NCBI GenBank assembly: GCA_041394145.1
Contig: JAWKIW010000001.1
Coordinates: 124,001 to 188,000 of the forward strand
Reading direction: 5' to 3'
DNA from: JAWKIW01 sp041394145
GTDB taxonomy: Bacteria > Actinomycetota > Acidimicrobiia > Acidimicrobiales > Acidimicrobilacustridaceae
Length of the DNA: 64,000 bases
The notes below the pieces were generated by a model. It had not been told where the DNA came from and did no database searches. It saw nothing but the letters and a program-made list of their open reading frames with translations. The position numbers and the translations under genes were made by a program. Positions within the stretch are counted from its first letter, which is position 1, and each line of letters begins with the position of its first letter. Of the stretch, positions 20,655-28,777 are shown in pieces.

Positions 20655-22885
20655 TCAGCTTCGGACGCGTCGCCGGACGAGCAGCGTCGCGGCACCACCG
20701 AGGACGAGCGCCAGTCCGACCAGGAGCGGCACCCTGCTGTCGGTACCCGTGTAGGGAAGGGTGCCACCGGTCGAGGCGTTGGACCGCGGTGTCACCGAGG
20801 CCGAGGCGACGGTCGACGTCGTCGCCGATCCCTCGGGGTTGCGGTGGGGTCGGCGGCGGTCGTGGAGGTCGTCGTCGCGCCGACCTGGTCCACCGTGAAG
20901 GCGGCTCGGTCGACAGCCGAGCCGAAGTCGGTCGTCACCGTCAGGTCGCTCGGGCCGGCGGTGGCCTCGACCGGGACCGTGAACTGCAGCGACTCTCCGA
21001 GCGACGCTCGCGCTCGCGAACGGGGCCGCCAGAGCTTTGACGTCGGCCGGGACCGTGGCACCGCCGACGGTCACCGTGGTCGCACCCGGCACGAATGCGG
21101 CGCCGACCACCGTGACGCGATCGCCCGGCCGACCGTGGATCGGATCGACCGAGGTGATCGTCGGCGCGCCGGTCGGCGTGACCGTGGTCGACGTCGTCGA
21201 CGTGGACGTGGAGGTGCTCGACGTGGACGGGGACGTGGTCGACGTGCTCGACGTCGTCGACGTCGACGTGGAGGTGCTCGACGTGGACGGGGACGTGGTC
21301 GACGTGCTCGACGTGGACGACGTCGACGTGGGAGTGGACGTGCTCGACGTGGACGTGGAGGTGCTCGACGTGGACGGGATCGGGACGTGGTCGACGTGGA
21401 CGTGGTCGACGGGGACGTGGTCGACGTGGACGTGGTCGACGTGGTCGACGTGGACGTGGTCGACGTGGTCGACGGGGACGTGGTCGACGTGGACGTGGTC
21501 GACGAAGACGTGGTCGACGACGTCGAGGAGGAGGTGCTGGAGGTGGGGGTCGTCGTCGAGGTCGTCGTGGTGGTCGTCGGCGGCGGGACGTGGACGAACA
21601 GGGACACCCGAGCGCTCACCGGCGACTCGAGGCCCTGGGAGTACTGGTACGTGAAGGTGTCGGCCCGATGTAGCCACTGTTCGGCGTGTAGGTGAACCCC
21701 CCGGTCTAGCCCTGGTAGGCGAGTGTGCCGTGGGTCGGCTGGCTCGACACCTCGGTGGGCAGATCGCAGCTTGCATCGTTGCCCGTCACACCGGGCGAGC
21801 TGATCACCAGCGCCTCGCCGTAGGCCACGTCGTAGCTGTCGCCGTTCGCCTCGGGCGTGCAGCCGAAGGAGAAGTGGATGGTCGCCTCGTTGGACGACTG
21901 GCCGATCGAGTCGTACACGACGTAACGCATCGAGGTCTCACTGATGCAGTCCGCCGGCGGCGGAAGACGAGGGTGGCGTTGTCGACCGCCTGGACATCGC
22001 CGGCGTCGGGCGCAGAGAGGTAGTCCGCCCGGATCGGTCCGCCGCCGGGGTCGAAGTCGTTCGCCATCGGGTGCACGGTGATCGGCACGCCGACCTCGGT
22101 GGAGTAGGAGTCGTCCACGGCAACGGTGGCGGATCGGTGGCCACGTGGTGGACCACGGACCCGGTGCAGCCATCGTCGACCGCCGTCCCGGCGTAGGCGG
22201 CGACGACGGTGGTGTTACCCTGCGGGGAGCCCTGAGGTCGAGAAGGACACCCGGTCGCTGCCGTCGACGGTGCCGCTGGCGAGGAACCCGCCACCGCCGT
22301 CGGTGAAGGTGATCGTGGCGCCCGGGTGGGCGAACGTCGAACCGGTCAGGGCGGCGGTGAAGGTGACCGGGTCGCCGGGCCGCGAGCCTGAGCTCGACTG
22401 GGTCACCGACATGGCGCACGGGTTCTTCACGACGTCGAGGGTCGAAGTGCGGGAGACGGGGTCGAAGTCGCCGGCGTAGAGGAGACCGACGTCATAGTGG
22501 CCGGGCGCGAGCTGCTTGCCGCGCATCGTCATGGAGAAGTCCGAGTACTCAATGGTGTCCGGCGCCGGGCTGAGCGACCCGGTGGCCAGGGGGATGTCGC
22601 GGGCGTTCGTACAGCGTTACGGAAGCCGGCCGGGTGGTCGCAATCGCGGTTGATGAAGAGGCACGACCCGCTCTCGTCCTGGACGTACCTCGATGTGCAG
22701 GTCCTGGCCGTACACGATCCGCCACGGGCTCGAGGGCCAGTACAGCATGTTGGCGTTGCCCTTCGACTCGGCGGCCTTCGCCGGCACACCGACGAATCCC
22801 ACCGCGAGCCCGGCGGCCACCACCGCGAACACGACCGCCAGCGCCCCCGGCACGACCGCCAGCCCCACCCTGTCGTCGTCGACAC
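20655..22885 (-). CDS. LPxTG-type cell-surface protein with cadherin/Ig-like repeats and Ser/Thr linker, frame interrupted
   Basis: A large surface-anchored protein of about 740 aa. The N-terminal signal peptide is VPGALAVVFAVVAAGLAVG with an AKA cleavage site. A beta-rich domain with a TFTAALTGSTFAHPGATITF block follows. Two cadherin-like or 'NDFDP' repeats come next (VDDSYSTEVGVPITVHP and GDSYDVAYGEALVISSPGV). A linker of about 130 residues is made almost only of Ser, Thr and Pro. An IPT/TIG-type domain (ITSVDPIHGRPGDRVTVVG) follows. The C terminus is LPYTG, a hydrophobic segment and RRRVRS, a sortase-type anchor. Several frameshifts occur (around 22680, 22240, 22120, 21960, 21690, 21385, 21000 and 20850). 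The start is GTG 22885 behind AGGAGG, or 22868. The role is probably adhesion or cell-wall display. Confidence 0.7.
21180..21530. repeat. Low-complexity GTCGAC/GTGGAC repeat array
   Basis: A 350-bp tract built from short units of the form GTCGACGTGGAC and GTGGAGGTGCTCGAC, with two near-identical 60-bp blocks around 21190-21300. It encodes the Ser/Thr linker on the minus strand. Such tracts expand and contract by slippage and are prone to assembly errors; a frame change sits inside it near 21385. Confidence 0.85.
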
Positions 22886-22973
22886 CCCGGTCCTCCTCTC
22901 CGCAGCCGAGGTGACCGTATGACGGGCTTCGCCCCAGTCACTACGTCACTTCCCTCATCGACTACGTACGCGA

Positions 22974-23053
22974 AGCACATACGGCTCACCGATGAACGAA
23001 CAGAGCCGGGGAGCGACGCCAGAACCGCCCGCTCCGGTGTCAATCCGGTGTCA
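22974..23053 (+). repeat. 80-bp direct repeat, copy 1 (island left side)
   Basis: About 84% identical by eye (67/80) to 25709-25788 in the same orientation, with the last 21 bp identical (23033-23053) and containing a doubled CCGGTGTCA. The minus strand of both copies can encode a DTGLTP...AVL peptide. The copy begins about 90 bp after the start of the surface-protein gene, at the point where accessory genes begin. The rest of the 204-bp gap 22886-23089 holds nothing I can name. Confidence 0.75.
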
Positions 23054-23089
23054 ACTCGCACCTCGCCAGTCGTGTGCCAAGGTGACCAC

Positions 23090-23531
23090 GTGTCCGACGA
23101 CTGGACGTTCTCGTTCCGACTGACCCCGACTACCTGCCCACACCAGAACAGCGGGATCGAGCGTGGCACACCGTCGCAAGGTTCGCCCCGAGTCCTCGTT
23201 GCGATGGGAGTTGTCCGAGGATCCCGTCTTCGTGAACGCCGGTGGCAACTGGAGCGGCATACGGTGCCCGGACTGCGGAGCAGCGCTCGACGACGAGTGG
23301 TGGTCGACAGCAGTCGGTGTCGCCTACGAAGGCAGCTTTCGAGACCGCCGCATTCAGACGCCCTGTTGCGGCGCCATCAGCTCGCTCAACGACATGACCT
23401 ATCCGTGGCCGGTTGCCTTCGGTCGGGCGCGTCTCGTCCTCGACGGCTCGCCGGAGGTTCCACCCGGTGTCACACGCGATGCCGAGAAGGTCCTCGGATG
23501 CGAGTTGCGTACTGTCCGGCGACATCTCTAG
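23090..23531 (+). CDS. Hypothetical zinc-ribbon-like protein, frame interrupted
   Basis: A small protein of about 147 aa. Joined frames read VSDDWTFSFRL, then DYLPTPEQRDRAWHTVARF, then WELSEDPVFVNAGGNWSGIR. A likely metal site is CPDCG and, 38 residues later, PCCG, followed by SLNDMTYPWPVAF. Frameshifts lie near 23130 and 23200; GTG 23163 also opens the long 3' frame. It resembles bacterial proteins of unknown function with two Cys pairs flanking a WW-containing segment. It is the first gene inside the 80-bp repeats, so probably accessory cargo. I do not recognise a named family. Confidence 0.5.
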
Positions 23532-23640
23532 CCGGAGACTTCTCGAACGCGCTGGAATTGGCCATGGTGTGACACCGAGCCATGACATGACCGGGTCGGC
23601 GGTTGGCTCCACCCACCCGACGAGCGACGACAATGGCGTC

Positions 23641-24517
23641 GTGGACGACTTCCTCATTGCGCGCAACCCCGACGAGGACTCGACACTCGCCTACTTGGTC
23701 AGGCTGCCGCTCACCGAGGCAGGGATCGTGCTCAAGGTGCGCGACACCTGGCCGCGAACGGCGAAGGTCTACTGCCATCCCTCGACCGGGGTCGCGAGAA
23801 CCGCTCGCAGTTCGTGTTCACCCGCGCTCGGGGCCGCGAGGTCATCTTCTGGCAGAGCGCACGTACGGCTCGTCAGGCCCGCCCGAACGTCTCGGTCCCA
23901 CCCAGCGGGCGTCTGGTCAGGTGCTCGACATCCTCGTCGACAGCCACGAGCGGTACCCGTGGAAGTTCACCGCCCAGCAAGCCACGACTCGCCGTCAAGG
24001 ACTTCCCGCGGGCGACTACGCGGTCGAGCTCGACGGCACGATCGTTGCCGCAGTCGAGCGCAAGAGCCTCGCGGACCTGGTTTCGACCATGACCACCGGC
24101 AAGCTCCGCTACCTGCTCGCCGCGCTCGCAGAACTACCCCACGCCGCGCTCGTCGTCGAGGACCGGTACTCGGCGATCTTCAAGGTCGCCCATGCCCGGC
24201 CGGCGGTCGTCGCCGAGGGTCTCGCGGAGGCCCAGGTGCGATTCCCCAACGTCCCAATCATCTTCGCCGAGACCCGACCCCTCGCCGAGGAGTGGACCTA
24301 CCGGTTCCTCGGGGCTGCGCTCGCCCACGACCAAGACCACGACACGGCCGACGTCTTGGCGGCTTCGTTGCCAGCGGCCGGGCCGGTTCCACCGGCACCT
24401 GCCACTCCGGCTGAGATCCGGTCCTGGGCCGTCGCAAATGGCTACGAGATTTCGCCGAAAGGACGCATCCCGAAGCCGATCGCAGCGGCTTTCGAAGCCG
24501 AACGCAGCACCCGGTAG
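23641..24517 (+). CDS. ERCC4-type nuclease domain fused to Lsr2-like DNA-binding domain, frame interrupted
   Basis: A protein of about 290 aa. The N-terminal part (FLIARNPDEDSTLAYLVRLP, then FVFTRARGREVIFWQSART) precedes an XPF/ERCC4-type nuclease domain: ILVDSHERYPW, the PAGDYAVE strand, and AAVERKSLADLV, the ERK-x3-D catalytic pattern. The C terminus IRSWAVANGYEISPKGRIPK matches the DNA-binding end of Lsr2, which binds AT-rich DNA with an RGR-type AT-hook (here KGR). Frameshifts near 23790 and 23925 interrupt the link region, which also looks shorter than I remember in homologues. The combination suggests cleavage of AT-rich foreign or flap DNA. The start is uncertain (GTG 23641; ATG 23587 in frame). 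Confidence 0.7.
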
Positions 24518-24706
24518 CAGTCGACCTACCTCCGCTTGCGGCGCTTCGGCTCCTTGGGATCCGTCCGCTTCGTCGGTGCCACAGTCGGACGAATCCGAGA
24601 CAACGGGGTGACCGACGCGGTCCTCGGGGTGGGGATGTGTAGTGAGGGCTCTGGTCGCGACGCGCCCAGCTGATCATCCGGAGGGCCGATAGCCGACACC
24701 CGCAAG

Positions 24707-24922
24707 TTGCCGAAGCTCACCTACTCGACCCGGGAGGTTGCTGCGATGCTCGGCGTGTCGCGTCCGACCGTGGACCGACTCGTCGCCGACGGCCGGCTGC
24801 CACAGGTGGACCTGGGTCCGACACGTCGAACGCTGATCCCCGCGTGGGCGATCGAGGAGCTCGTCGCTCGACCCGATGGCGACGAGCGCGTCGATCAGGC
24901 GTCGAGCGGGTTGGCGACGTGA
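24707..24922 (+). CDS. Excisionase-like helix-turn-helix protein
   Basis: A 71-aa DNA-binding protein with the excisionase/MerR-like HTH pattern: YSTREVAAMLGVSRPTVDRL, then a wing around VADGRLPQVDLGPTRRTL. Such proteins direct excision of integrated elements or act as small repressors. The called start is TTG 24707 without a good ribosome site. A GGAGG at 24677-24681 sits close before an in-frame ATA, so the true start may be an altered ATG. The 3' end overlaps the end of the convergent vapC by 28 bp. The 190 bp before it contain nothing recognisable. No recombinase gene is adjacent. Confidence 0.65.
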   Translation: MPKLTYSTREVAAMLGVSRPTVDRLVADGRLPQVDLGPTRRTLIPAWAIEELVARPDGDERVDQASSGLAT

Positions 24923-25317
24923 AGGCCTCGCCGCGCGGCGCCGTCGCACAGTGCGCCGTCGGCACTCGTGACGAGCTCTGCTCCGATCATCAGCGCCGAT
25001 GCGAGGTGCACGGCGTCGTACCCACGCAATGCTTCCTGCTCAGCGAGGTCGGCAGCGTCAGCGATCAGCTGCTCGGTGACCTCGACGATCGACAGCTCGT
25101 CGACGAGCGCGGCGAGCTCTCCCTTGGCCTCTCGATGCTGCGCAGCGGTGAGCCTCGCGCCTCGCTCCGCAGCGGCGAGCGCGGCGCGTGCTTCGACGAC
25201 GACCAATGCCGACCCGGCCAGCACGTCGGCCGTGTCCCAGATCAGCTCGGCTCGCTCCGAGCCGTCCTCGTCGATCAGCAGCTTCAGCAGCGACGACGTG
25301 TCGACGTAGGTGATCAC
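24895..25317 (-). CDS. vapC: VapC-type PIN-domain ribonuclease toxin
   Basis: A 140-aa PIN-domain toxin, an Mg2+-dependent RNase whose family targets tRNA or rRNA. The acidic active site is complete: Asp6 (VDTSSLLK), Glu42 (VVVEARAAL), Asp101 (GYDAVHLASA) and Asp120 (SADGALCDGA). It is intact. Its ATG overlaps the stop of the antitoxin gene by 4 nt (25314-25317), the standard vapBC arrangement with the antitoxin first. The 3' end overlaps the HTH gene on the other strand. It is stabilising or defence cargo of the island. Confidence 0.92.
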   Translation of the reverse strand: MITYVDTSSLLKLLIDEDGSERAELIWDTADVLAGSALVVVEARAALAAAERGARLTAAQHREAKGELAALVDELSIVEVTEQLIADAADLAEQEALRGYDAVHLASALMIGAELVTSADGALCDGAARRGLHVANPLDA

Positions 25318-25595
25318 CGTCGCTGTTCGGCGACAAGATCGCTAACCGAACCCTTGGGCTTGATCCGTCGAGCCGGTCGGGTTCGTGTCGTGCGCTTCGC
25401 GGGTCGGACGACACCGGCGGCGACCAGCTCGGCCAACCGGTCGGTCGCGTGATCGAGCGCCGACAGCCTCGCCACCGGCCGGCCGCGATCGGTGACGATG
25501 ACCTCCTCACCCTCCTGGACTCGATCCAGGTACCGGCTGAGGTTGTTCTTGAGATCGCGCACACCGACCTCGACACGAGATGTAGCTACTGTCAT
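25314..25595 (-). CDS. vapB: VapB antitoxin, Phd/YefM type
   Basis: A 93-aa antitoxin. The N-terminal Phd/YefM DNA-binding fold reads EVGVRDLKNNLSRYLDRVQ, then EEVIVTDRGRPVARL. The basic C-terminal tail (PAKRTTRTRPARRIK) would wrap the toxin. The frame extends upstream to 25631, but ATG 25595 is chosen because a -10 box TACAAT ends 6 nt before it and the operator straddles it, indicating a leaderless message. It is co-transcribed with vapC. It should bind its own promoter with or without VapC (conditional cooperativity is known for the family). Confidence 0.9.
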   Translation of the reverse strand: MTVATSRVEVGVRDLKNNLSRYLDRVQEGEEVIVTDRGRPVARLSALDHATDRLAELVAAGVVRPAKRTTRTRPARRIKPKGSVSDLVAEQRR

Positions 25596-25613
25596 GCCAG
25601 TATTGTAGCTACA
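25581..25613 (-). promoter_or_regulatory. vapBC leaderless promoter and autoregulatory operator
   Basis: Two copies of the palindrome TGTAGCTACA lie 23 bp apart (25581-25590, last base differing, and 25604-25613, perfect). They form an inverted repeat centred just upstream of the vapB ATG (25595). On the minus strand the upstream copy runs into the -10 box TACAAT (25607-25602), followed by six bases and the ATG. The second copy lies within the first codons. Binding of VapB/VapBC would cover -10 and start codon. Confidence 0.75.
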
Positions 25614-25651
25614 TGACCGGCAGGCAGCCACCCTCCAGCGGTGCCGTCGAG

Positions 25652-25677
25652 CGAACCCCCGACCCCCTCCTTGTAAG
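25652..25677 (-). repeat. tRNA-Val fragment, attachment-site-like repeat
   Basis: These 26 bp are identical to 28794-28819 of the intact tRNA-Val(TAC), covering the T-loop side through the anticodon loop, in the same orientation. The rest of the tRNA is absent. Integrative elements that use a tRNA gene leave exactly such a displaced partial copy at the far end, so the 3.1 kb between the copies is probably an inserted element (inference). Confidence 0.75.
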
Positions 25678-25708
25678 CGAGCCCAGAACGAGCACCAGCG
25701 GCTCTACC

Positions 25709-25788
25709 AGCACCTACGGCTCACCGGTGAGCCGCCAGAGGCGGGAATCGACGTCAGAACCGCCAAGTCCGGTGTCAATCCGGTGTCA
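25709..25788 (+). repeat. 80-bp direct repeat, copy 2
   Basis: Partner of 22974-23053. It starts 31 bp after the tRNA-Val fragment and overlaps the 3' end of the Fic gene, whose stop codon lies in the first of the two CCGGTGTCA units (25775-25777). The repeat and the tRNA fragment together suggest successive insertions at one site. Confidence 0.75.
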
Positions 25789-26780
25789 GCGGACGACGCT
25801 CGTGACGGGCTGCCAAGTACTCGTCGACCCAGGCCCTCGTCGAGCGCCAATGACCGTCGTCGCCCTTCTGGGCGCGAAGGCGCCCTCGGTTGGCGGCCGT
25901 GCGCAGCGCACCCTCCGAGACGTCCCGGCGCGCGAGCGCAGCCAGAGGAACGAGCCGACTCGGCCCGGCGACGGCCGGGACGATGAACCGATAGAGATTG
26001 TCCAGCACGGCGCGAGCCAGCAGCTCGCCGAGCGGCCCGAGGTCGCCGTCGTCAGTTGAGCGCAGGGCCTGCAAGTACCGCGCGCGATCGCGGGTGTAGA
26101 TGATCGCCGGTGCGTACCCGAGACGCACCAGCATCAAGTTCAACAGGAGTCGGCCGATGCGTCCGTTGCCATCGAGGAAGGGATGGATCCTCCTCAAGGC
26201 GCCGTGCACCGCGGCGAGGGCCTCCATCGATCGGGCCGATCTGCGACATCGGAAACCTCCCTTCGAGCCATGTCGACAGCGTGAGCAGGCACGTCGACCC
26301 ACGATGGTGGGACCATCCCTCCGGGGAACGGCTGGATGTCGTGCTCCTGAAGTTCTCCCGAGTCTCAAGCTCAGCTGCTTTCGGGTGCGGCGCAACGCCC
26401 CAGACGGGCGCGTAGAGCCATCCGGTGCACCTCGCACCTCGGTCATCGTCACAGCCTGGCCGTCGGTCCATGCGCCCGGCTCGAAAGTGCCTGCCCGTAG
26501 ACCCACCGTGCAGCGTCCACTCCCTTGACCTCCATGTACTCCTTCAGCCTCCTTGCTGCTCCACGGCGACGCCGTCTGCGAGGAGTCGCTCGACCTGTTT
26601 GAGGACGAGGGTGTTGCCCTCGATCGCCGTGGAGTGGTGGGCCTCTGATACCAGATCGCTGTCCAGATTCCGTCGGCCTCGACGGGGCTCGGGAGGCTCC
26701 CCATCCGCTCGCGGAGCCTCGGCGAACGCCTGGTCGAGGTTGGCGTAGACCTGGGCTCGACTCGCTCTCCCTGCCACCAC
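25775..26780 (-). pseudogene. Fic-domain protein (class II-like), multiply frame interrupted
   Basis: Fic enzymes transfer AMP or another nucleotide to proteins. Joined frames give an N-terminal helix with the inhibitory motif STAIEGN (S/T-x3-E-G/N) in VSEAHHSTAIEGNTL. They also give the catalytic loop HPFLDGNGRIGR (HxFxDGNGRxxR), then LLLNLMLVRLGYAPAI, and a C-terminal winged-helix-like part ending DEYLAARHERRPLTPD. At least five frame changes occur between 26070 and 26560, more than in most genes here, so it may be a real pseudogene. An N-terminal inhibitory motif marks class II, self-inhibited Fic. The start is ATG 26780. It is island cargo. Confidence 0.65.
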
Positions 26781-26888
26781 CGCCTCCTAGAGTCGTTCGC
26801 TCGCTGCGCTTGGTTTGTACCGTGCCAACTAAGTGGCGCGGTTACAGGCCCCCAAACCGTGCTGTACAACTTCCGCCCTGGAGGTCGT

Positions 26889-27026
26889 GTGTCGGGCCTT
26901 CTCGATCTCGATGCGGCACCAGCGGTGTCCACGACGGGTCTGAGCCCCGTGCCCGCAGACAGCCCTCGTCGACTCTGGTGGAGCCTGATGGGACTGCTCT
27001 CAACCCTGACCGGTCGAAGAGCCTGA
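26889..27026 (+). other. Possible 45-aa small protein in an otherwise empty 320-bp gap
   Basis: The gap 26781-27102 contains one plausible small frame: GTG 26889 behind GGAGG (26880-26884), encoding a 45-aa peptide with a short hydrophobic stretch RLWWSLMGLLSTLTG near its end. There is no family match that I recognise. The divergent Fic promoter is also expected here: TTGTAC at 26873-26868 on the minus strand is a possible -35. Treat the peptide as speculative. Confidence 0.25.
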
Positions 27027-27102
27027 AGGTCCCGTGGTGCCAATAGACGATCCGTCATGGCCGAGCACGTGCCGACGCCGCCGCACTAGCTTCGCTCGGC
27101 TC

Positions 27103-27271
27103 GTGAGGCATCGACTGGTCGCAGAATGACCTCGCTCGCCGGGCCGGCGTGGCTCAGTCGGTGAGCGCCTACGAGTCGGGCCGAGAGCCGAGCCCGCCCA
27201 CGTTGACCCGGCTGATCGAAGCAACCGGCCACGAGCCCCAGATCGGGATCTTTGCCTCCCCTGACATCTGA
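27103..27271 (+). CDS. XRE-family HTH protein, short and frame interrupted
   Basis: A helix-turn-helix protein of about 56 aa. Joined frames read VRHRLVAE, then LARRAGVAQSVSAYESGREP, then LTRLIEATGHEP, the usual XRE recognition-helix pattern seen in small regulators that precede MNT/HEPN modules. One base appears lost near 27125, and the N-terminal helices are shorter than in typical homologues. The stop at 27269-27271 lies about 10 nt before the nucleotidyltransferase frame. It is probably the repressor of that module. Confidence 0.55.
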
Positions 27272-27280
27272 CGGGTCTCC

Positions 27281-27580
27281 CTGATTCGCCGCTCGCCCGA
27301 CGACTTCGTCAGCGACGCGCTGGCGATCCTCAGAGCAGCCGAGAACCGACGATTTCACAACGTCCGGGTCTTCGGAAGCGTTGCTCGAGGTGACGACGTG
27401 GCGTCGAGCGACGTCGACCTGCTCGTCGACCTCGACGAAGGGGTCGGGCTGCTCGACCTCATCGGCCTCGAAGCGAGAGCTCACCGAGCCTGATGGGCGT
27501 CGACGTGACGTCGTACACGCCGACTCGCCTGGCCTCTTCGCATCCGCCAGCGGGTCGAGCGCGAGGCGGTGCCGCTGTGA
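27281..27580 (+). CDS. MNT-type minimal nucleotidyltransferase (antitoxin of HEPN/MNT pair), frame interrupted
   Basis: A protein of about 99 aa with the nucleotidyltransferase signature GSVARGDDVASSDVDLLVD (GSxxRG...SDxDLLV). In MntA/HepT systems this enzyme polyadenylates or AMPylates the HEPN toxin on a Tyr to silence it. The tail, in a second frame, is RIRQRVEREAVPL ending at TGA 27578-27580. The frame slips near 27475. No clear start codon is seen; the first aligned residues (LIRRSPDDF) begin at 27281. The stop overlaps the HEPN start (GTGA). Confidence 0.7.
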
Positions 27581-27930
27581 GCCGACGCGACGACGATCGT
27601 CCTCGCCGACGTCATCGCCGCCGCCGAGGCGATCGCCTCGCACCTCCACGGTGGTCTCGGGGACGGCCTGGTGTTCGACGCCGTGCGCGCATGGCTCATC
27701 GAGATCGGCGCGGTCAAGGACATCGATCCCGAGGTGCTCGCCGATGAACCGGAGACCCTGGCGGGACGTCGCCGGGATGCGAGACCACCTCGCCCACCGG
27801 TACTTCGACACCGCACTCGATCGTGCAGGGCACCGTCGACCACGACCTTCCGCCACTGCTCGCCGCGCCTCGTCGACTGCTGGCTCAGATGGACCCGAGC
27901 CTCCGACCCGAGCAGCCTGAAGTTTCGACG
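27577..27930 (+). CDS. HEPN-domain RNase toxin (HepT-like, DUF86), frame interrupted
   Basis: A HEPN protein of about 115 aa. Blocks: TIVLADVIAAAEAIASHLHG, VFDAVRAWLIEIGAVKDI, then in a second frame PWRDVAGMRDHLAHRYF with the catalytic Rx4H (RDHLAH) and a following Tyr, then VDHDLPPLLAAPRRLLAQM. Frameshifts lie near 27590, 27755 and 27825, and the end is approximate. It forms a toxin-antitoxin module with the MNT gene, with overlapping GTGA. In the family the HEPN toxin cleaves RNA, and its Tyr near Rx4H is modified by MNT. Confidence 0.65.
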
Positions 27931-28032
27931 GTCCGTCGTGGCGTGCACATCAGCCCAAGTGGAAGCGGAGGATGCTCTCAACCGAGCAGCCGCCTCGATG
28001 AGAGACTGACGTGTCGCGGAAGCGAGCACTCG

Positions 28033-28659
28033 TCAGGGAGCGGGGTCGGTGCCGGTAACGAACCCGATGATGCGCTCCAACGAAGGCGTGTAGCCGTCGT
28101 CCGTGTTGACGCCGAGTGTCGGAAGATTCGAAGGTCGTTCCATCTCGTTCGCCACTGCTCGCATCCTTGCCGATGCCGACGCCGTGCGGTCGAGAACCGT
28201 GTCGTAGCCGAGGACGTCGAGCACCGGCCGCGGCTCAGCAACCGATCCACTGCATCCCGATCGGCGCATCGTGTCAGCCCATCAGCGCACCATGTCCGGA
28301 CCACCAGGCACTCAGCCACGGCCTGGATGCGCACGAGGTCCGCCGGGCGTTCCTCCGGATGACGTACTCGACGACACAAACTCACGCCGAGGCCGCCTGT
28401 GGTCTCGACGATCCGGAGCAGGGCGTCGACAGCCTCGTCCGGAGTCGGAACACGCCGTGGACGTTCCGTCCAAGCCCCATCGGTGAAGAACAGTCCGCCG
28501 CACGTCGTCGCGACACGAACGGGACTCCGGGTGTACTGCGGAGAGAGCAGGAGGCCAAGTGTCGTCTTCCCGCTTCCCTGGCGCTTCCGTGAGCAGGACG
28601 ACCTCGAGCCCGCTGCTCGCCCGAACCCGACGCCACGCATGTCGGAGATCATCGCCCAT
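28033..28659 (-). CDS. P-loop kinase/AAA-type ATPase of unknown substrate, frame interrupted
   Basis: A protein of about 208 aa. The N terminus has VVLLTEAPG continuing as GSGKTTLGLLLSP, giving a Walker A of the small-molecule or zeta-type kinase kind. Then come RIQAVAECLVVRTWCADGL and, in a further frame, PVLDVLGYDTVLDRT and TDDGYTPSLERIIGFV. Frame changes lie near 28565, 28230 and 28260. Its place in a toxin-rich island hints at a zeta-like or phosphotransferase toxin/resistance role, but the sequence only supports an ATP-dependent kinase fold. The start is ATG 28659. It is convergent with the HEPN gene. Confidence 0.5.
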
Positions 28660-28777
28660 CAACGGCGAGGTGGGGCGGGCGGGCAGCTGCAGATCCCGTG
28701 GTCGCGGTGCCCCTGCGCGTCGAGGTCGTCGTCGATCCCGGAAGGGTGGAGGGAGTTGTGCGATCCACAACGACCGG

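Noticed and set aside
21180..21530. CRISPR-like array
   Set aside because: Units are short, contiguous and coding, without unique spacers, and no cas genes are nearby.
22549..23169. Minus-strand coding frame of 206 codons across the 80-bp repeat
   Set aside because: It mixes the surface-protein N-terminal region in a wrong frame with intergenic DNA; only the DTGLTP stretch is conserved, between the repeats.
25652..25677. A second tRNA-Val gene
   Set aside because: Only T-loop to anticodon sequence is present; acceptor and D arms are absent.
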